This document shows, piece by piece, positions 35,178 to 44,146 of a stretch of DNA of 64,000 nt (position 1 is the first letter of the stretch; each line of letters begins with the position of its first letter). The DNA comes from Ga0077555 sp041397775. GTDB taxonomy: Bacteria; Pseudomonadota; Alphaproteobacteria; Rhizobiales; Hyphomicrobiaceae. The stretch lies in the NCBI GenBank assembly GCA_041397775.1, contig JAWKWB010000005.1, forward strand, positions 310,001 to 374,000, in the 5' to 3' direction. The translations under genes and the position numbers were made by a program. The notes beneath the pieces were generated by a model. It was not told the origin of the DNA and made no database searches. It was given only the letters and a program-made list of their open reading frames with translations.

Positions 35178-35206
35178 TGCCGTCTCGCCGAATTGGAGAG
35201 GCGGCA
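35178..35206. promoter_or_regulatory. Imperfect palindrome upstream of the ABC operon
   Basis: A 29-bp near-palindrome with outer arms TGCCG/CGGCA and inner CTC..CC/GG..GAG pairs. It lies 37-65 bp ahead of the binding-protein ATG. It could be an operator or a 5'-UTR hairpin, and no known regulator motif is recognised. Confidence 0.3.
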
Positions 35207-35655
35207 CTTTGATGGTCGGCTGAAAGCTAACCGTCTGAGCCAAAATGATCAACCCTAGAACAAGACGCCCGATGCGACGGTAAACGTGCAGTGCGGGAGA
35301 AAATCGCCGCACACGGCCGGAAATACCCCGCAACCCCGCAATTCAAACGCTCCCGCGCTGCCACCGGCGCCATCCCGAAAACCTGTGCAAACGCGGGCCG
35401 CATTTTCCTCGCAGCGCGACATGCGCTCGTGCGAAGCTGAAGGCCCGGCGCATCTCGACTGCATACGTCTGCTTGGGTGCTCGGTTGGCGCGGCGCGTAT
35501 CGCGCTGCCGCGGCACGTGGCGCTCTTTCCCGAAAGGATACTCGCGGATGCCGCGCCCGTCAGGCGCGATCCATGATCGCGCGGGGCCTGGTTCACTTGC
35601 CCGTCAGGCTCGGCCGGGCCGCCTGAACAGCGAAGGGGCGCTCACAGCGCCTCGC
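35207..35655. other. Gene-free stretch between TetR regulator and ABC operon
   Basis: About 450 bp with no convincing gene on either strand. The short frames here have poor starts and Arg/Ala/Pro-rich translations. It presumably holds the promoter of the ABC operon on its left side. I could not fix a -35/-10 pair with confidence. Confidence 0.5.
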
Positions 35656-36267
35656 TCACGCCTTCGCCTTGTTGGCCGCCAGGCCCGCCAGGTAGTTGTA
35701 GATCAGGTCCTTGACGAGATAGGCCGCCGCCTCGCTCGTGACATTCGACAGCTTGTTCGCCGTCGACAGCGAGGTGATGCCGTGCACACCCGCCCACAGC
35801 ACGCGCGCGGACCGCTGGCGCGCCACCACGTCTTCGCTCTCGAACAGCGGAACCATCGCGGCTTCGACGCGCGACATCAGAACTTCCAACTTCTGCTGGT
35901 ACCAGACGGGGGTATCCGAGCCGCCGGGCATGTAGTGCTCGAACAGCAGGTTCCAGAGCTTCGGCCGCTCGCTTGTGAAGCCGAGATAGGCCTCCGCCAG
36001 ACGATACACCCGCTCCTCCGGCGTCCCCTCCTCGCCGATGGCGCCAAGGCGCTGGTCGAGCGCGTCGAGCACACGCGCCTCCACGTGCAGCACCACGTCG
36101 TCGAGGTTCTGGAACATGTTGTAGATCGTGCCCGGCGAATAGCCGATCCGGCGCGCGATCTCGCGTGCCGACAGACCGGCCAGACCATTCGTCTCGATGA
36201 TGGATTGGGCCGCGTCCAGGATCAATTGACGCAATTGCTCGGGCGTATGTGTGGATCGACGTCCCAT
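35656..36267 (-). CDS. TetR-family transcriptional regulator
   Basis: A 203-residue regulator. The N-terminal TetR helix-turn-helix is clear (ILDAAQSIIETNGLAGLSAR, then EIARRIGYSPGTIYNMFQNL), and the C-terminal helical ligand domain includes a TetR_C-like FEHYMPGGSDTPVWYQQKLE. The ATG at 36267 (MGRRSTHTPEQLRQ) is preferred to a TTG 30 nt upstream. It sits between the lut genes and the peptide ABC operon, all on the minus strand, so either is a possible target. The lut operon of other bacteria is usually controlled by a GntR-type protein, not TetR. Confidence 0.9.
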   Translation of the reverse strand: MGRRSTHTPEQLRQLILDAAQSIIETNGLAGLSAREIARRIGYSPGTIYNMFQNLDDVVLHVEARVLDALDQRLGAIGEEGTPEERVYRLAEAYLGFTSERPKLWNLLFEHYMPGGSDTPVWYQQKLEVLMSRVEAAMVPLFESEDVVARQRSARVLWAGVHGITSLSTANKLSNVTSEAAAYLVKDLIYNYLAGLAANKAKA

Positions 36268-36460
36268 GGGAGCCGCACTTTCTAGCTTTGTGACCAACGT
36301 CCAGTCTTATGAGACGTAGAAATCTTGTGCAACATCGGATCTCGAAAGGCACTTAACACTGCCGTGACATCGAACTTGACCGGCCTGCGTCCCAAAAGAG
36401 CCGATATCGCGGCATGGCGCGACATCGGTCCGGCCGCACACCGTCCACCGCATGATCCCG

Positions 36461-37150
36461 TCACGCGCCGACGACGACGACGCAGAGGCGCCGTGGCCCA
36501 TGCGCGCCCAGCACCGGGCGTCCGCCGATATCGGCCGTGCGCGAAGGCCCCGAGATCATGTTGATCGTGCGGGGCATGCTGCCCCGGCCGAAGCGCGCGC
36601 GCACCTTGTCGAAGGCGGCCTCGTAGTGTCCCGCGATATCCGCGGCCTGCACGACCACGACATGGTTTTCGGGCAGGAAGTTGATCGTCACGGGATTGTC
36701 GGGCCCCGACGCCATCATCAGCGTGCCGGTTTCCGCTACCCCCGCCAACGCATGGCTGAGCCCGACCTCGTCCTTGGCGTCGGCCGGGCCGGTGACGAGT
36801 TCCAAGGCCGTCTGCGACGTCCAAGGCAACGCCGCCAGCCGCTGATCGCTGCCCATCCGCACGCGCATGGGCAGGTTCGTGCTGCGCAGGTACGTCGCGA
36901 TCGCCTCGGGAACCTCCGACTGCGAGGCCACCGCGATCACGGTCGCGGACGCGGCGGTGAGTTGTTCGGCAAACAGCGCCTCGAGGCCTGCCGCGTCGCG
37001 ACGCGCACGCTCGGGGATCAGGTGCGGCTTCTGCCCCGCGAGCCGCTCCGCCACGGCCTTGGCACGCTCCGCGTCTGAGCGGCGGTCGCGCACACCGTCG
37101 TGGATGCGGTCGAGCATCGCCTTGCGGCGGTCGGCGTTGCTGTCGCTCAT
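36461..37150 (-). CDS. lutC: Lactate utilisation protein LutC (YkgG family)
   Basis: A 229-residue LUD-domain protein, the smallest subunit of the LutABC L-lactate-oxidising complex. Family blocks are GLSHALAGVAETGTLMMASG and PENHVVVVQAADI, followed by TINMISGPSRTADIGG. The ATG at 37150 overlaps the lutB stop by 4 nt (ATGA), which implies translational coupling. It is the last gene of the lutA-lutB-lutC order. Confidence 0.93.
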   Translation of the reverse strand: MSDSNADRRKAMLDRIHDGVRDRRSDAERAKAVAERLAGQKPHLIPERARRDAAGLEALFAEQLTAASATVIAVASQSEVPEAIATYLRSTNLPMRVRMGSDQRLAALPWTSQTALELVTGPADAKDEVGLSHALAGVAETGTLMMASGPDNPVTINFLPENHVVVVQAADIAGHYEAAFDKVRARFGRGSMPRTINMISGPSRTADIGGRPVLGAHGPRRLCVVVVGA

Positions 37151-38574
37151 CGGGGCACTCCCGCCTTGTGCTCGGCCCAAAGCTGCTGGAACGTCCGTCC
37201 CTGCGGCACGGGCATGTCACGGTGTCGCGTCCAGCCGCCGACGAGCGGCAGGCGCCGGATGCGGCCTTTCCGCCAGCCCAGGACGCGCAGCCCCGCAATC
37301 GCCAGACGCATGGTGCGCGCATAGAGCTTCGGCCGCCGGGCGAGATAGGCCCAGGCCTTGAGGCCGTTGCGCGCCAGCCAAGTACCCCCGCCCGCGTCGA
37401 ATTCCCGTTCGCGCCATTCGCGCATCAGGCCGGGCAGCGGGATCTTCATCGGGCACACGCTCTCGCAACGCCCGCAGAAGGTCGACGCATTCGGCAAGGG
37501 CCCGGCCTCCTTCAAGCCGATCAGCGCCGGATTGATCACCGCCCCGATCGGGCCTGGATAGACGAAGCCGTAGGCATGTCCGCCGACCGCGCCGTAGACC
37601 GGGCAGTGGTTCATGCACGCGCCGCACCGGATGCAGCGCAGCACCTCCTGCAGCTTCGTGCCCAGCAGCGCCGAGCGCCCGTTGTCGAGCACCACGACAT
37701 GGTATTGCTGCGGGCCGTCCGGATCGCCGGGTCGACGCGGCCCCGTGGACAACGTCGTATAGGTCGAGATCTCCTGCCCCGTCGCCGAGCGCGCCAGCAG
37801 CCGGATCAGCGTCGACACGTCCTCCAGCGTCGGCACCACCTTGTCGATCGAGGCGATGACGATGTGCACCTTCGACAGCGACTGCGTCAGGTCGCCGTTG
37901 CCTTCGTTGGTGACGATGATCGACGAGCCCGTCTCCGCCACGAGGAAATTCGCGCCGGTGATGCCGACATCCGACGAGACGAACTTCTGGCGCAGGATCT
38001 GGCGCGCCTCGTCCACCAGTTGCGGCGCCTCCGTGAGCACGCGGTTCTTGGGCAGATGCGTGTGCAGGCGGCGAAAATCGGCTTCCACCTGATCCTGTGT
38101 CAGGTGGATCGCCGGCGCGATGATGTGGCTTGGCGTCTCCTTGCGGATCTGGATCAGGTATTCGCCCAGGTCCGTCTCCACCACCTCCATGCCCGCCGCC
38201 TCCAGGTGCGCATTGAGCCCCACCTCCTCGGAGATCATCGACTTGCCCTTGCACACGGTCCGGGCGCCGGCTTCCTTGCAGATGTCGAGGATGATGGCGC
38301 GGGCATCGGCACCCGTGGGCGCCCAATGCACCTTGGCGCCCGCTTCGCTCGCCTTCTTTTCCCAGGCCTCCAGATAGAGGTCGAGATGCGCAAGCGTGTG
38401 GTTCTTGATGTCGCGCCCGATGTCGCGCAGTTCCTCGAACTCCGGCAGCTTGGCGCGGGCCGCCGCGCGCTGCGCGACGAGCCCCGTCGGCAGCCCCGAG
38501 AGCGCGCGCTGGAGCTGCGGGTCGGCGAGTGCCGCCTTGGCGTTGCTCTTGAAGGCGTGTGCGGTGACGTCCAT
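37147..38574 (-). CDS. lutB: Iron-sulfur lactate utilisation protein LutB
   Basis: A 475-residue LUD-domain/ferredoxin protein that carries electrons during lactate oxidation. The two 4Fe-4S motifs are CIRCGACMNHCPVYGAVGGH and CGRCESVCPMKIP near residues 310-385. The N-terminal LUD domain shows GITGANFLVAETGSSIIVTN. The C-terminal DUF3390-like part is present. It begins 44 bp after lutA. Confidence 0.94.
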   Translation of the reverse strand: MDVTAHAFKSNAKAALADPQLQRALSGLPTGLVAQRAAARAKLPEFEELRDIGRDIKNHTLAHLDLYLEAWEKKASEAGAKVHWAPTGADARAIILDICKEAGARTVCKGKSMISEEVGLNAHLEAAGMEVVETDLGEYLIQIRKETPSHIIAPAIHLTQDQVEADFRRLHTHLPKNRVLTEAPQLVDEARQILRQKFVSSDVGITGANFLVAETGSSIIVTNEGNGDLTQSLSKVHIVIASIDKVVPTLEDVSTLIRLLARSATGQEISTYTTLSTGPRRPGDPDGPQQYHVVVLDNGRSALLGTKLQEVLRCIRCGACMNHCPVYGAVGGHAYGFVYPGPIGAVINPALIGLKEAGPLPNASTFCGRCESVCPMKIPLPGLMREWREREFDAGGGTWLARNGLKAWAYLARRPKLYARTMRLAIAGLRVLGWRKGRIRRLPLVGGWTRHRDMPVPQGRTFQQLWAEHKAGVPR

Positions 38575-38618
38575 CGTCTGCTATCGCTCCATTCCCACGT
38601 CTGCGACGCGCCGCCCCA

Positions 38619-39395
38619 TCAGTCCGCCGACGCGATCGGCGGATCGCCGAGTTCGCCGGCCAGAACCTCCGCGACGTGCCGCACGGCCGTCGTCTTGCCT
38701 TCGCGCTTCAGCTTGCCGGCCATGTTCATGAGGCACCCCATGTCGCCGGCCAGCAGCATGTCGACGCCCGCCTCGGTCACGTTGGCGCACTTCTTCTCGA
38801 CCATGGCGTTGGAGATGTCGCCGTATTTCACCGAGAACGTGCCGCCGAAACCACAGCAGATCTCGCAGTCCGCCATCTCCTTCAGCTCGAGCCCCGCGAC
38901 GCTCTTCAAAAGCGTGCGCGGCTGCTCCTTGATGCCCAGCTCCCTGAGGCCCGAGCAGCTGTCGTGATAGGTGACGGACGCCTTCAACGTCTGCGCGACC
39001 CGTGTCATGCCGCGCACGTCGACCAGGAACGAGACGAGCTCGTGCACCTTGTCCGCCAGCGCCATGGCCCGCGCGCCCCAGGCCGGATCGTCGGCGAGCA
39101 GCGCCGGGTAGTGCTTCTTCAGCATGCCCGCGCACGAGCCGGAGGGGGCCACCACGTAGTCGAAGGCTTCGAGCGCCGCGATGGTCTGCCGCGCCAGATC
39201 GGCGGCCGTCGCGCGGTCTCCCGAGTTGTAGGCGGGCTGGCCACAGCAGGTCTGCGCCGACGGCACCTCGACCCGGCACCCCGCTTCCTCGATCAGCTTG
39301 ACCGCCGCGAAACCCACGGACGGACGCATCAGGTCCACGAGGCATGTCACGAAGAGCGCCACGACGGGCTCGGCTTGTGTCGGCGATGTCGTCAT
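38619..39395 (-). CDS. lutA: (Fe-S) oxidoreductase LutA (CCG-domain protein)
   Basis: A 258-residue protein with two cysteine-rich CCG domains, as in heterodisulfide-reductase and glycolate-oxidase subunits. They read ALFVTCLVDLMRPSVGFAAV with TCCGQPAYNSG, then VTYHDSCSGLRELGI with CEICCGFGGTFSVKYGDIS. It is predicted to bind the redox cofactor of the LutABC complex. The ATG at 39395 is chosen over an upstream start because the family begins close to this point. Confidence 0.93.
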   Translation of the reverse strand: MTTSPTQAEPVVALFVTCLVDLMRPSVGFAAVKLIEEAGCRVEVPSAQTCCGQPAYNSGDRATAADLARQTIAALEAFDYVVAPSGSCAGMLKKHYPALLADDPAWGARAMALADKVHELVSFLVDVRGMTRVAQTLKASVTYHDSCSGLRELGIKEQPRTLLKSVAGLELKEMADCEICCGFGGTFSVKYGDISNAMVEKKCANVTEAGVDMLLAGDMGCLMNMAGKLKREGKTTAVRHVAEVLAGELGDPPIASAD

Positions 39396-39441
39396 CTCGG
39401 CTAGGCTTTCTCGTTCATCGAGCGATATCGGAACGTGCAAT

Positions 39442-40476
39442 TCACAGCGGCTGGCGGCGCTCGGCCAGGATCTGCCCCCGAATGGCGAACACGATCTCGC
39501 CTTTCTGGTTGCGGGCCTGGTTGTCCGTCACGATCAGGCCACGATCGGGGCGCGACTTCCAATCCAGCATCTCGACCACCCGTCCGCGATATTCGAGCGT
39601 GTCGCCGTGATAGACCGGCTTCAGCCAGCGCAGGTTCTTGAAACCGGGTGAAGGCCCGTACTGCGCGGGCGTCAGGCCTTTCGCCCGCATGGAAGCTTCC
39701 GTCGCCTGCCGCCAGCGGACGAACTGGCCGATCCACACTGCCGTCGTGTGCCATCCCGATGCCGTCAGGCCGCCGAACAGCGAGGCCTTCGCCGCCGCCT
39801 CTTCCAGATGGAACGGCTGCGGATCGTAGTCGCGGGCGAAGGCCAGCGCGCGCTCCGGCGTGAACGTATAGGACCCCAGCGAATAGGTGTCACCCACGCG
39901 CCGGTCCTCGAAGTAGTTGGCGTCGGGCACCGGATCGGTCCCCGGAAGATCCCACAGGCTCACGATCTCCGCACGCGCTTCGCGCGGCCCGGCCTCGGCA
40001 CCGGGCGAGGGATTGCGCACGCGCAGGAGCTGGTTGCTGTCCCAGCTCATCACCACGTCGCCCTTCTGATTGAGCAGCTCGATCTTCAGCTTGGCCAGAC
40101 CGATGTGCGGGCGCGACGCGAACGCGCGCTTGTCCGTGCAGGTCAGGCGCGCCGACAGCGTGTCGCCCGGCCGGATGGGCCGGAACCAGCGCACGTCGTC
40201 GATGCCCGGCGAGCCCTGCGACGTCGCGTTGTTCAGCAGGTCCTCGGCGAGGATCCGCATCAGCATCGCGCACGAGTGGAAGCCCGAGGCGCACAGGCCG
40301 CCCACGATCGACTGCTTGGCCGCCTCCTCGTCGAGGTGCATGAGTTGCGGGTCGAACTCCCGCGCGAACGCGATGATCTCGTCCTTCGACACGACCTTGT
40401 GGCCGAAGGTGACCGGACGACCGATCTCGATGTCCTCCAGATGCAGTCGATCCTCGGGGATTTTCATATCCAGCAT
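39442..40476 (-). CDS. MaoC-like double hot-dog dehydratase
   Basis: A 344-residue protein with two MaoC hot-dog domains. The first is about 20-150 (LEDIEIGRPVTFGHKVVSKD, DPQLMHLDEEAAK, GGLCASGFHSCAMLMRILAE). The second is about 190-340 (YSLGSYTFTPERALAFARDY, DPQPFHLEEAAAK, FGGLTASGWHTTAVW). The catalytic-type Asp-x4-His pair is present in each (DPQLMHLD, DPQPFHLE), typical of (R)-specific enoyl-CoA hydratases. Two intact domains in one chain suggest a bacterial fused hydratase. Substrate unknown. Confidence 0.9.
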   Translation of the reverse strand: MLDMKIPEDRLHLEDIEIGRPVTFGHKVVSKDEIIAFAREFDPQLMHLDEEAAKQSIVGGLCASGFHSCAMLMRILAEDLLNNATSQGSPGIDDVRWFRPIRPGDTLSARLTCTDKRAFASRPHIGLAKLKIELLNQKGDVVMSWDSNQLLRVRNPSPGAEAGPREARAEIVSLWDLPGTDPVPDANYFEDRRVGDTYSLGSYTFTPERALAFARDYDPQPFHLEEAAAKASLFGGLTASGWHTTAVWIGQFVRWRQATEASMRAKGLTPAQYGPSPGFKNLRWLKPVYHGDTLEYRGRVVEMLDWKSRPDRGLIVTDNQARNQKGEIVFAIRGQILAERRQPL

Positions 40477-40602
40477 GGACGTAGGGCCCGCTCGGTTGGC
40501 GTCGGCGCGTCGTGCGGCGCCGGATGACGCCGCATATGCCACGCACCGCGCCCATGGGGCAAGATCAACCCGGCGCCGACGTAAGTGGCTGTCCGGGCGG
40601 CC

Positions 40603-41565
40603 TCAGCCGCCCAGCGCGCCTTGGGTTTGCACATAGAGCGCGTAGACCGACGTGCTGGCGGCCATGAACAGGCGGTTGCGCCGCAAGCCGCCGAAGCAGA
40701 CGTTGGCGCACCGCTCGGGCAGCGCGATATGGCCGATCGGGGTGCCGTCGGGCGCAAACACGCGGACGCCGTCGAGTTCGGGGTCGCCCATGCCCCAGCC
40801 ACACCACAGGTTGCCGTCGACATCGCAGCGCATGCCGTCCGGCGTGCCGGGGCCTGCATCGATGACCACGCGGCGATTGGCGATGGCCGTGCCGCCGTCC
40901 ACCACGTCCCAGCCGGAGATGATGCGGTTGGGTGCCGCCCGCGATTCCACGATGTAGAGCGTCCTTTCGTCCGGCGAGAAACACAGGCCGTTGGGGCCGG
41001 GAATGCTGTCCACCAGCATCACCGCCCTGCCCGTCGCCGGGTCGAGCCGGTAGACGCCCATGGGCAGTTCCTGCTCGCCCTTCTCCCCCTCGTAGTTGCC
41101 GGCGAGGCCGAAGGCTGGATCGGTGAACCAGATCGACCCGTCCGACTTCACCACCACGTCGTTGGGCGAATTGAGCCGCTTGCCCTCGTAGCGGTCCATC
41201 AGCACGCTGATCGTCCCGTCGTGTTCCGTCCGGGTCAGCCGGCGCCCGTGCTCGCAGGTGACGAGCCGGCCCTGGCGGTCGCGCGTGTTGCCGTTGGCCC
41301 AATTCGACGGCTTGCGGAAATTGGAAACGGCGCCCGTCTCCTCCTCCCACTTCACGATGCGGTTGTTGGGGATGTCGCTCCACAGGAGATAGCGTCCGTC
41401 GCCGAACCACACCGGCCCTTCCGCCCACCGGCAGCCCGTGGCGATACGCTCGACGGCCGAAAGCTTGATCCAGTACTTCTCGAAGCGCGGATCGAGCGCC
41501 CGGATGGCTGGATCGGGATAACGTGGCGTCGACGTGCGCCAGCCGTTGGGAAAGAGATCGGTCAT
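40603..41565 (-). CDS. SMP-30/gluconolactonase-family lactonase
   Basis: A 320-residue six-bladed beta-propeller of the SMP-30/LRE family, calcium-dependent lactonases. Visible blocks: GCRWAEGPVWFGDGRYLLWS (metal Glu), NWANGNTRDRQGRLVTCEHG, NSPNDVVVKSDGSIWFTDP and CFSPDERTLYIVES. It is divergent from the SDR gene and upstream of the MaoC gene on the same strand. Gluconolactonase activity is only one possibility. Confidence 0.92.
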   Translation of the reverse strand: MTDLFPNGWRTSTPRYPDPAIRALDPRFEKYWIKLSAVERIATGCRWAEGPVWFGDGRYLLWSDIPNNRIVKWEEETGAVSNFRKPSNWANGNTRDRQGRLVTCEHGRRLTRTEHDGTISVLMDRYEGKRLNSPNDVVVKSDGSIWFTDPAFGLAGNYEGEKGEQELPMGVYRLDPATGRAVMLVDSIPGPNGLCFSPDERTLYIVESRAAPNRIISGWDVVDGGTAIANRRVVIDAGPGTPDGMRCDVDGNLWCGWGMGDPELDGVRVFAPDGTPIGHIALPERCANVCFGGLRRNRLFMAASTSVYALYVQTQGALGG

Positions 41566-41656
41566 CGCGAGACTTCCATTCGACAGCGGTCCTGGTTGCC
41601 GTCACCATGGCGGCAGGCAGCAACTTTCGAACGTCCCGGCTCCAGGAGCAAGCAGC

Positions 41657-42454
41657 ATGCGCATGAAGGACAAGATCGCCCTCGTCGTCGGCGGCGGGCA
41701 GACGCCGGGCGAGACCATGGGCAACGGGCGGGCCACGTGCCTGCGCTTCGCCGAGGAAGGCGCCAGGGTCCTCGTCGTCGACCGCGACGAGACCCTTGCC
41801 CAGGACACCGTGCGCCTCATTGCAGAAAATGGCGGCTCCGCATCGGCCTTCGCCGCCGACGTGACGCGCGAAGCCGACTGCAAGGCCGCCATCGACACCT
41901 GCCTTGCCCGCTATGGCCGTATCGACGTCCTGCACAACAACGTCGGCCGCTCGCAGGGCGACAAGGCGACCCCCGATCTCGAGGCGGCGATGTGGGACGA
42001 GATCATGGCCCTCAACCTGCGCGCCATGTTCCTCACCGCCAAGCATGCCTTGCCCGTGATGCGCGGCCAGGGTTCCGGCGTCATCCTCAACGTCTCGTCC
42101 ACCGCCTCTCTCGCCGGCGGCCGCACCGTCACCTACAAGACCTCGAAGGGCGCGGTGAATACGCTGACCCAGCACATCGCCTTCGAGAACGCCCCCTACG
42201 GCGTGCGCTGCTGCGCCATCCTGCCGGGCCTCATGAATACCCCGATGGCCATCGAGCGGCGCGCGCGCGAACGCAACGTCACCCGCGATGAGGTGCGCCA
42301 GGAACGCGCCGCCCAGGTGCCCCTGAAAGTCGCCGAGCCCGGCAACGCCTGGGACGTGGCCAACGCCGCCGTCTTCCTGGCCTCCGACGAGGCCCGCTAC
42401 ATCACCGGCGTGCTGCTGCCCGTCGACGGCGGCCTGCTGATCAAGGTCGGCTGA
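41657..42454 (+). CDS. SDR-family NAD(P)-dependent oxidoreductase
   Basis: A 265-residue classical short-chain dehydrogenase. It has the cofactor motif VVGGGQTPGETMGNGRATCL, a slightly unusual variant with an insertion between the glycines, then LHNNVG. The catalytic Ser-Tyr-Lys is in NVSSTASLAGGRTVTYKTSK, and the C-terminal ITGVLLPVDGGLLIKVG also fits. The ATG at 41657 has CAGGAGC nearby. It is followed by an enoyl-CoA hydratase on the same strand. Confidence 0.93.
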   Translation: MRMKDKIALVVGGGQTPGETMGNGRATCLRFAEEGARVLVVDRDETLAQDTVRLIAENGGSASAFAADVTREADCKAAIDTCLARYGRIDVLHNNVGRSQGDKATPDLEAAMWDEIMALNLRAMFLTAKHALPVMRGQGSGVILNVSSTASLAGGRTVTYKTSKGAVNTLTQHIAFENAPYGVRCCAILPGLMNTPMAIERRARERNVTRDEVRQERAAQVPLKVAEPGNAWDVANAAVFLASDEARYITGVLLPVDGGLLIKVG

Positions 42455-42539
42455 CGCGACGCATTGCCCGAGCCGGGGCGGGCAGCGCATGCTGCCCGTC
42501 GACACCCGATATCCAGAACATAAGGGAAGGAAACATCGC

Positions 42540-43349
42540 ATGCCCGTCGACCAGAAGAACTACGAGTATCTCAAGTTCGCCCGCCCCAAGCCCGGTCTGC
42601 TCGAAGTCATTCTGTCGAACCCGGGCAAGCTCAACTCGGTCACGGCCAAGGGGCACGAGGAACTGGCCCACGTCTGGCACGACATCGACCGCGACGACAG
42701 CGTGCAGGTCGTGCTCCTGCGTGGCGAAGGCGGCACCTATTCGGCCGGCGGCGACATGAAGCTCGTGGAGGGCATTGCAGGCGAGTGGGAGACGCGCATG
42801 CGCGCCTGGAAGGAGGCGAGCGACATCGTCTACAACGTCATCAACTGCGCAAAGCCCACCGTGTGCGCCATGGAAGGCGTCTCGGTCGGCGCAGGCCTCG
42901 CCGCGGGTCTCCTCTGCGACATCACAATTGCCGGCCGCAACACCCGCATCATCGACGGCCACACGCGGTTGGGCGTGGCCGCCGGCGACCATGCCGCCAT
43001 CGTCTGGCCATTGCTAATCGGCATGGCCAAGGCCAAGTACTATCTCATGCTCTGCGAGACGCTGAAGGGCGAGGAAGCCGAGCGCATGGGCCTCGTCTCG
43101 CTCGTCGCCGACGACGACAAGGTGATCGAGACGGCCTACGGCGTCTGCGACAAGCTGCTGGCCGGCGCACACACGGCGATCCGCTTCACCAAGCATTCCC
43201 TGAACAACTGGCTGCGCATGGCGGGGCCCACCTTCGACGCCTCGCTGGCGCTCGAGTTCCTCGGCTTCGGCGGCCCCGAGCAGAAGGAAGGCCACGCTTC
43301 GCTGGTCGAGAAGCGCCGGCCGAAGTATCCGCCCAAGGCGCCCTACTGA
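42540..43349 (+). CDS. Enoyl-CoA hydratase/isomerase family protein
   Basis: A 269-residue crotonase-fold protein. The oxyanion-hole stretches are RGEGGTYSAGGDMKLVEGI and AMEGVSVGAGLAAGLLCDIT, and the region IDGHTRLGVAAGDHAAIVWP carries the second acid position with Asp. The ATG at 42540 follows GGGAAGGAAAC. It comes 85 bp after the SDR gene, and together they fit a beta-oxidation-like step. The exact acyl-CoA is unknown. Confidence 0.92.
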   Translation: MPVDQKNYEYLKFARPKPGLLEVILSNPGKLNSVTAKGHEELAHVWHDIDRDDSVQVVLLRGEGGTYSAGGDMKLVEGIAGEWETRMRAWKEASDIVYNVINCAKPTVCAMEGVSVGAGLAAGLLCDITIAGRNTRIIDGHTRLGVAAGDHAAIVWPLLIGMAKAKYYLMLCETLKGEEAERMGLVSLVADDDKVIETAYGVCDKLLAGAHTAIRFTKHSLNNWLRMAGPTFDASLALEFLGFGGPEQKEGHASLVEKRRPKYPPKAPY

Positions 43350-43369
43350 GCGGCGCAACGCAGCTGCCG

Positions 43370-43391
43370 GGGGAGCGGCGACCCGCTCCCC
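43370..43391. terminator. Hairpin between convergent genes
   Basis: GGGGAGCGG (43370-43378) and CCGCTCCCC (43383-43391) form a 9-bp GC stem with loop CGAC. It lies between the enoyl-CoA hydratase and the convergent DUF599 gene. There is no clear T run, so termination strength is uncertain. Confidence 0.5.
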
Positions 43392-43399
43392 GCCTGCCT

Positions 43400-44095
43400 T
43401 CAAGCGCCAGCCAGCAGGCGCCGCGAGCGTGAGAAGAAGTCGCGCCGCACCAGGATCAGGATGATCCACGTCGTCGCCGCCGCGAACGCCAGCGGATGCG
43501 CGAACCACGCGAATGCGGCGATGGCGTAGTAGAAGGCCCGCATGCCGCCGTTGGCGTGACCGGCCGCAAGCCCGATCAGCTTCGCCGTTCGCAGCGCGTG
43601 CTCCTCGCAGACCTGTTGATTGCCCTTGTCGAGATCGAGCAGCGGCGTCGATCCGATCATGATCGAGGCATAGTGCGACAGCCGGAACGCCCACGCGAAC
43701 TTGAAGAATGCGTAGATGACGATGCCGATCATCAGCATCAGCTTGACCTCGAACAGCACCGGCGAGGATTTCGCCACGAGCGGCAATCGCTCGAGCAGCG
43801 CCTGGGCCTTGTCGCCCGAACCCAGCATCGCCGACAGGCCACCGATGATGAGCGCGCTCGTCGACGCGAAAAAGGCATTGCCTTGCGCCAGCCCGCCCAG
43901 CAGATGCGCATCGACAATGCGGCCGTCGCGCATGGCCATGTTGCGCATCCACTCCTCGCGGCGCCGCTGCACCGCGCCCACGATCGAGCGCCTCTCGAGC
44001 GGACCGAAGCCCGCAATCAGGCGGTAGCCGACGATGGTCACGAAGAACCACGCCAGCGCCACGATATCCCAACTGTTCGAAAACAGCTCGCCCAT
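43400..44095 (-). CDS. DUF599 membrane protein
   Basis: A 231-residue inner-membrane protein of the DUF599 family. It has hydrophobic segments near the N-terminus (DIVALAWFFVTIVGYRLIAG), the middle (VLFEVKLMLMIGIVIYAFFK) and the C-terminus (FAHPLAFAAATTWIILILVR). The characteristic RDGRIVDAHLLGGLAQGNAF block lies between. Function is unknown for the family. It follows the glycosyltransferase group on the same strand after 51 bp. Confidence 0.9.
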   Translation of the reverse strand: MGELFSNSWDIVALAWFFVTIVGYRLIAGFGPLERRSIVGAVQRRREEWMRNMAMRDGRIVDAHLLGGLAQGNAFFASTSALIIGGLSAMLGSGDKAQALLERLPLVAKSSPVLFEVKLMLMIGIVIYAFFKFAWAFRLSHYASIMIGSTPLLDLDKGNQQVCEEHALRTAKLIGLAAGHANGGMRAFYYAIAAFAWFAHPLAFAAATTWIILILVRRDFFSRSRRLLAGA

Positions 44096-44146
44096 CCCGC
44101 TCCCCCCATTTTTATGGCGGACAATTTGCGGGCAGCCGGCGACTAG

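Noticed and set aside
35255..35596. Small frames in the gap between the TetR gene and the ABC operon
   Set aside because: Low-complexity translations, no Shine-Dalgarno and both strands equally open, as expected of high-GC non-coding DNA.
41701..41740. Broken cofactor motif in the SDR at 41657
   Set aside because: The glycine loop has a short insertion compared with the classic GxxxGxG, but related SDRs tolerate this, and the Ser-Tyr-Lys triad is intact.
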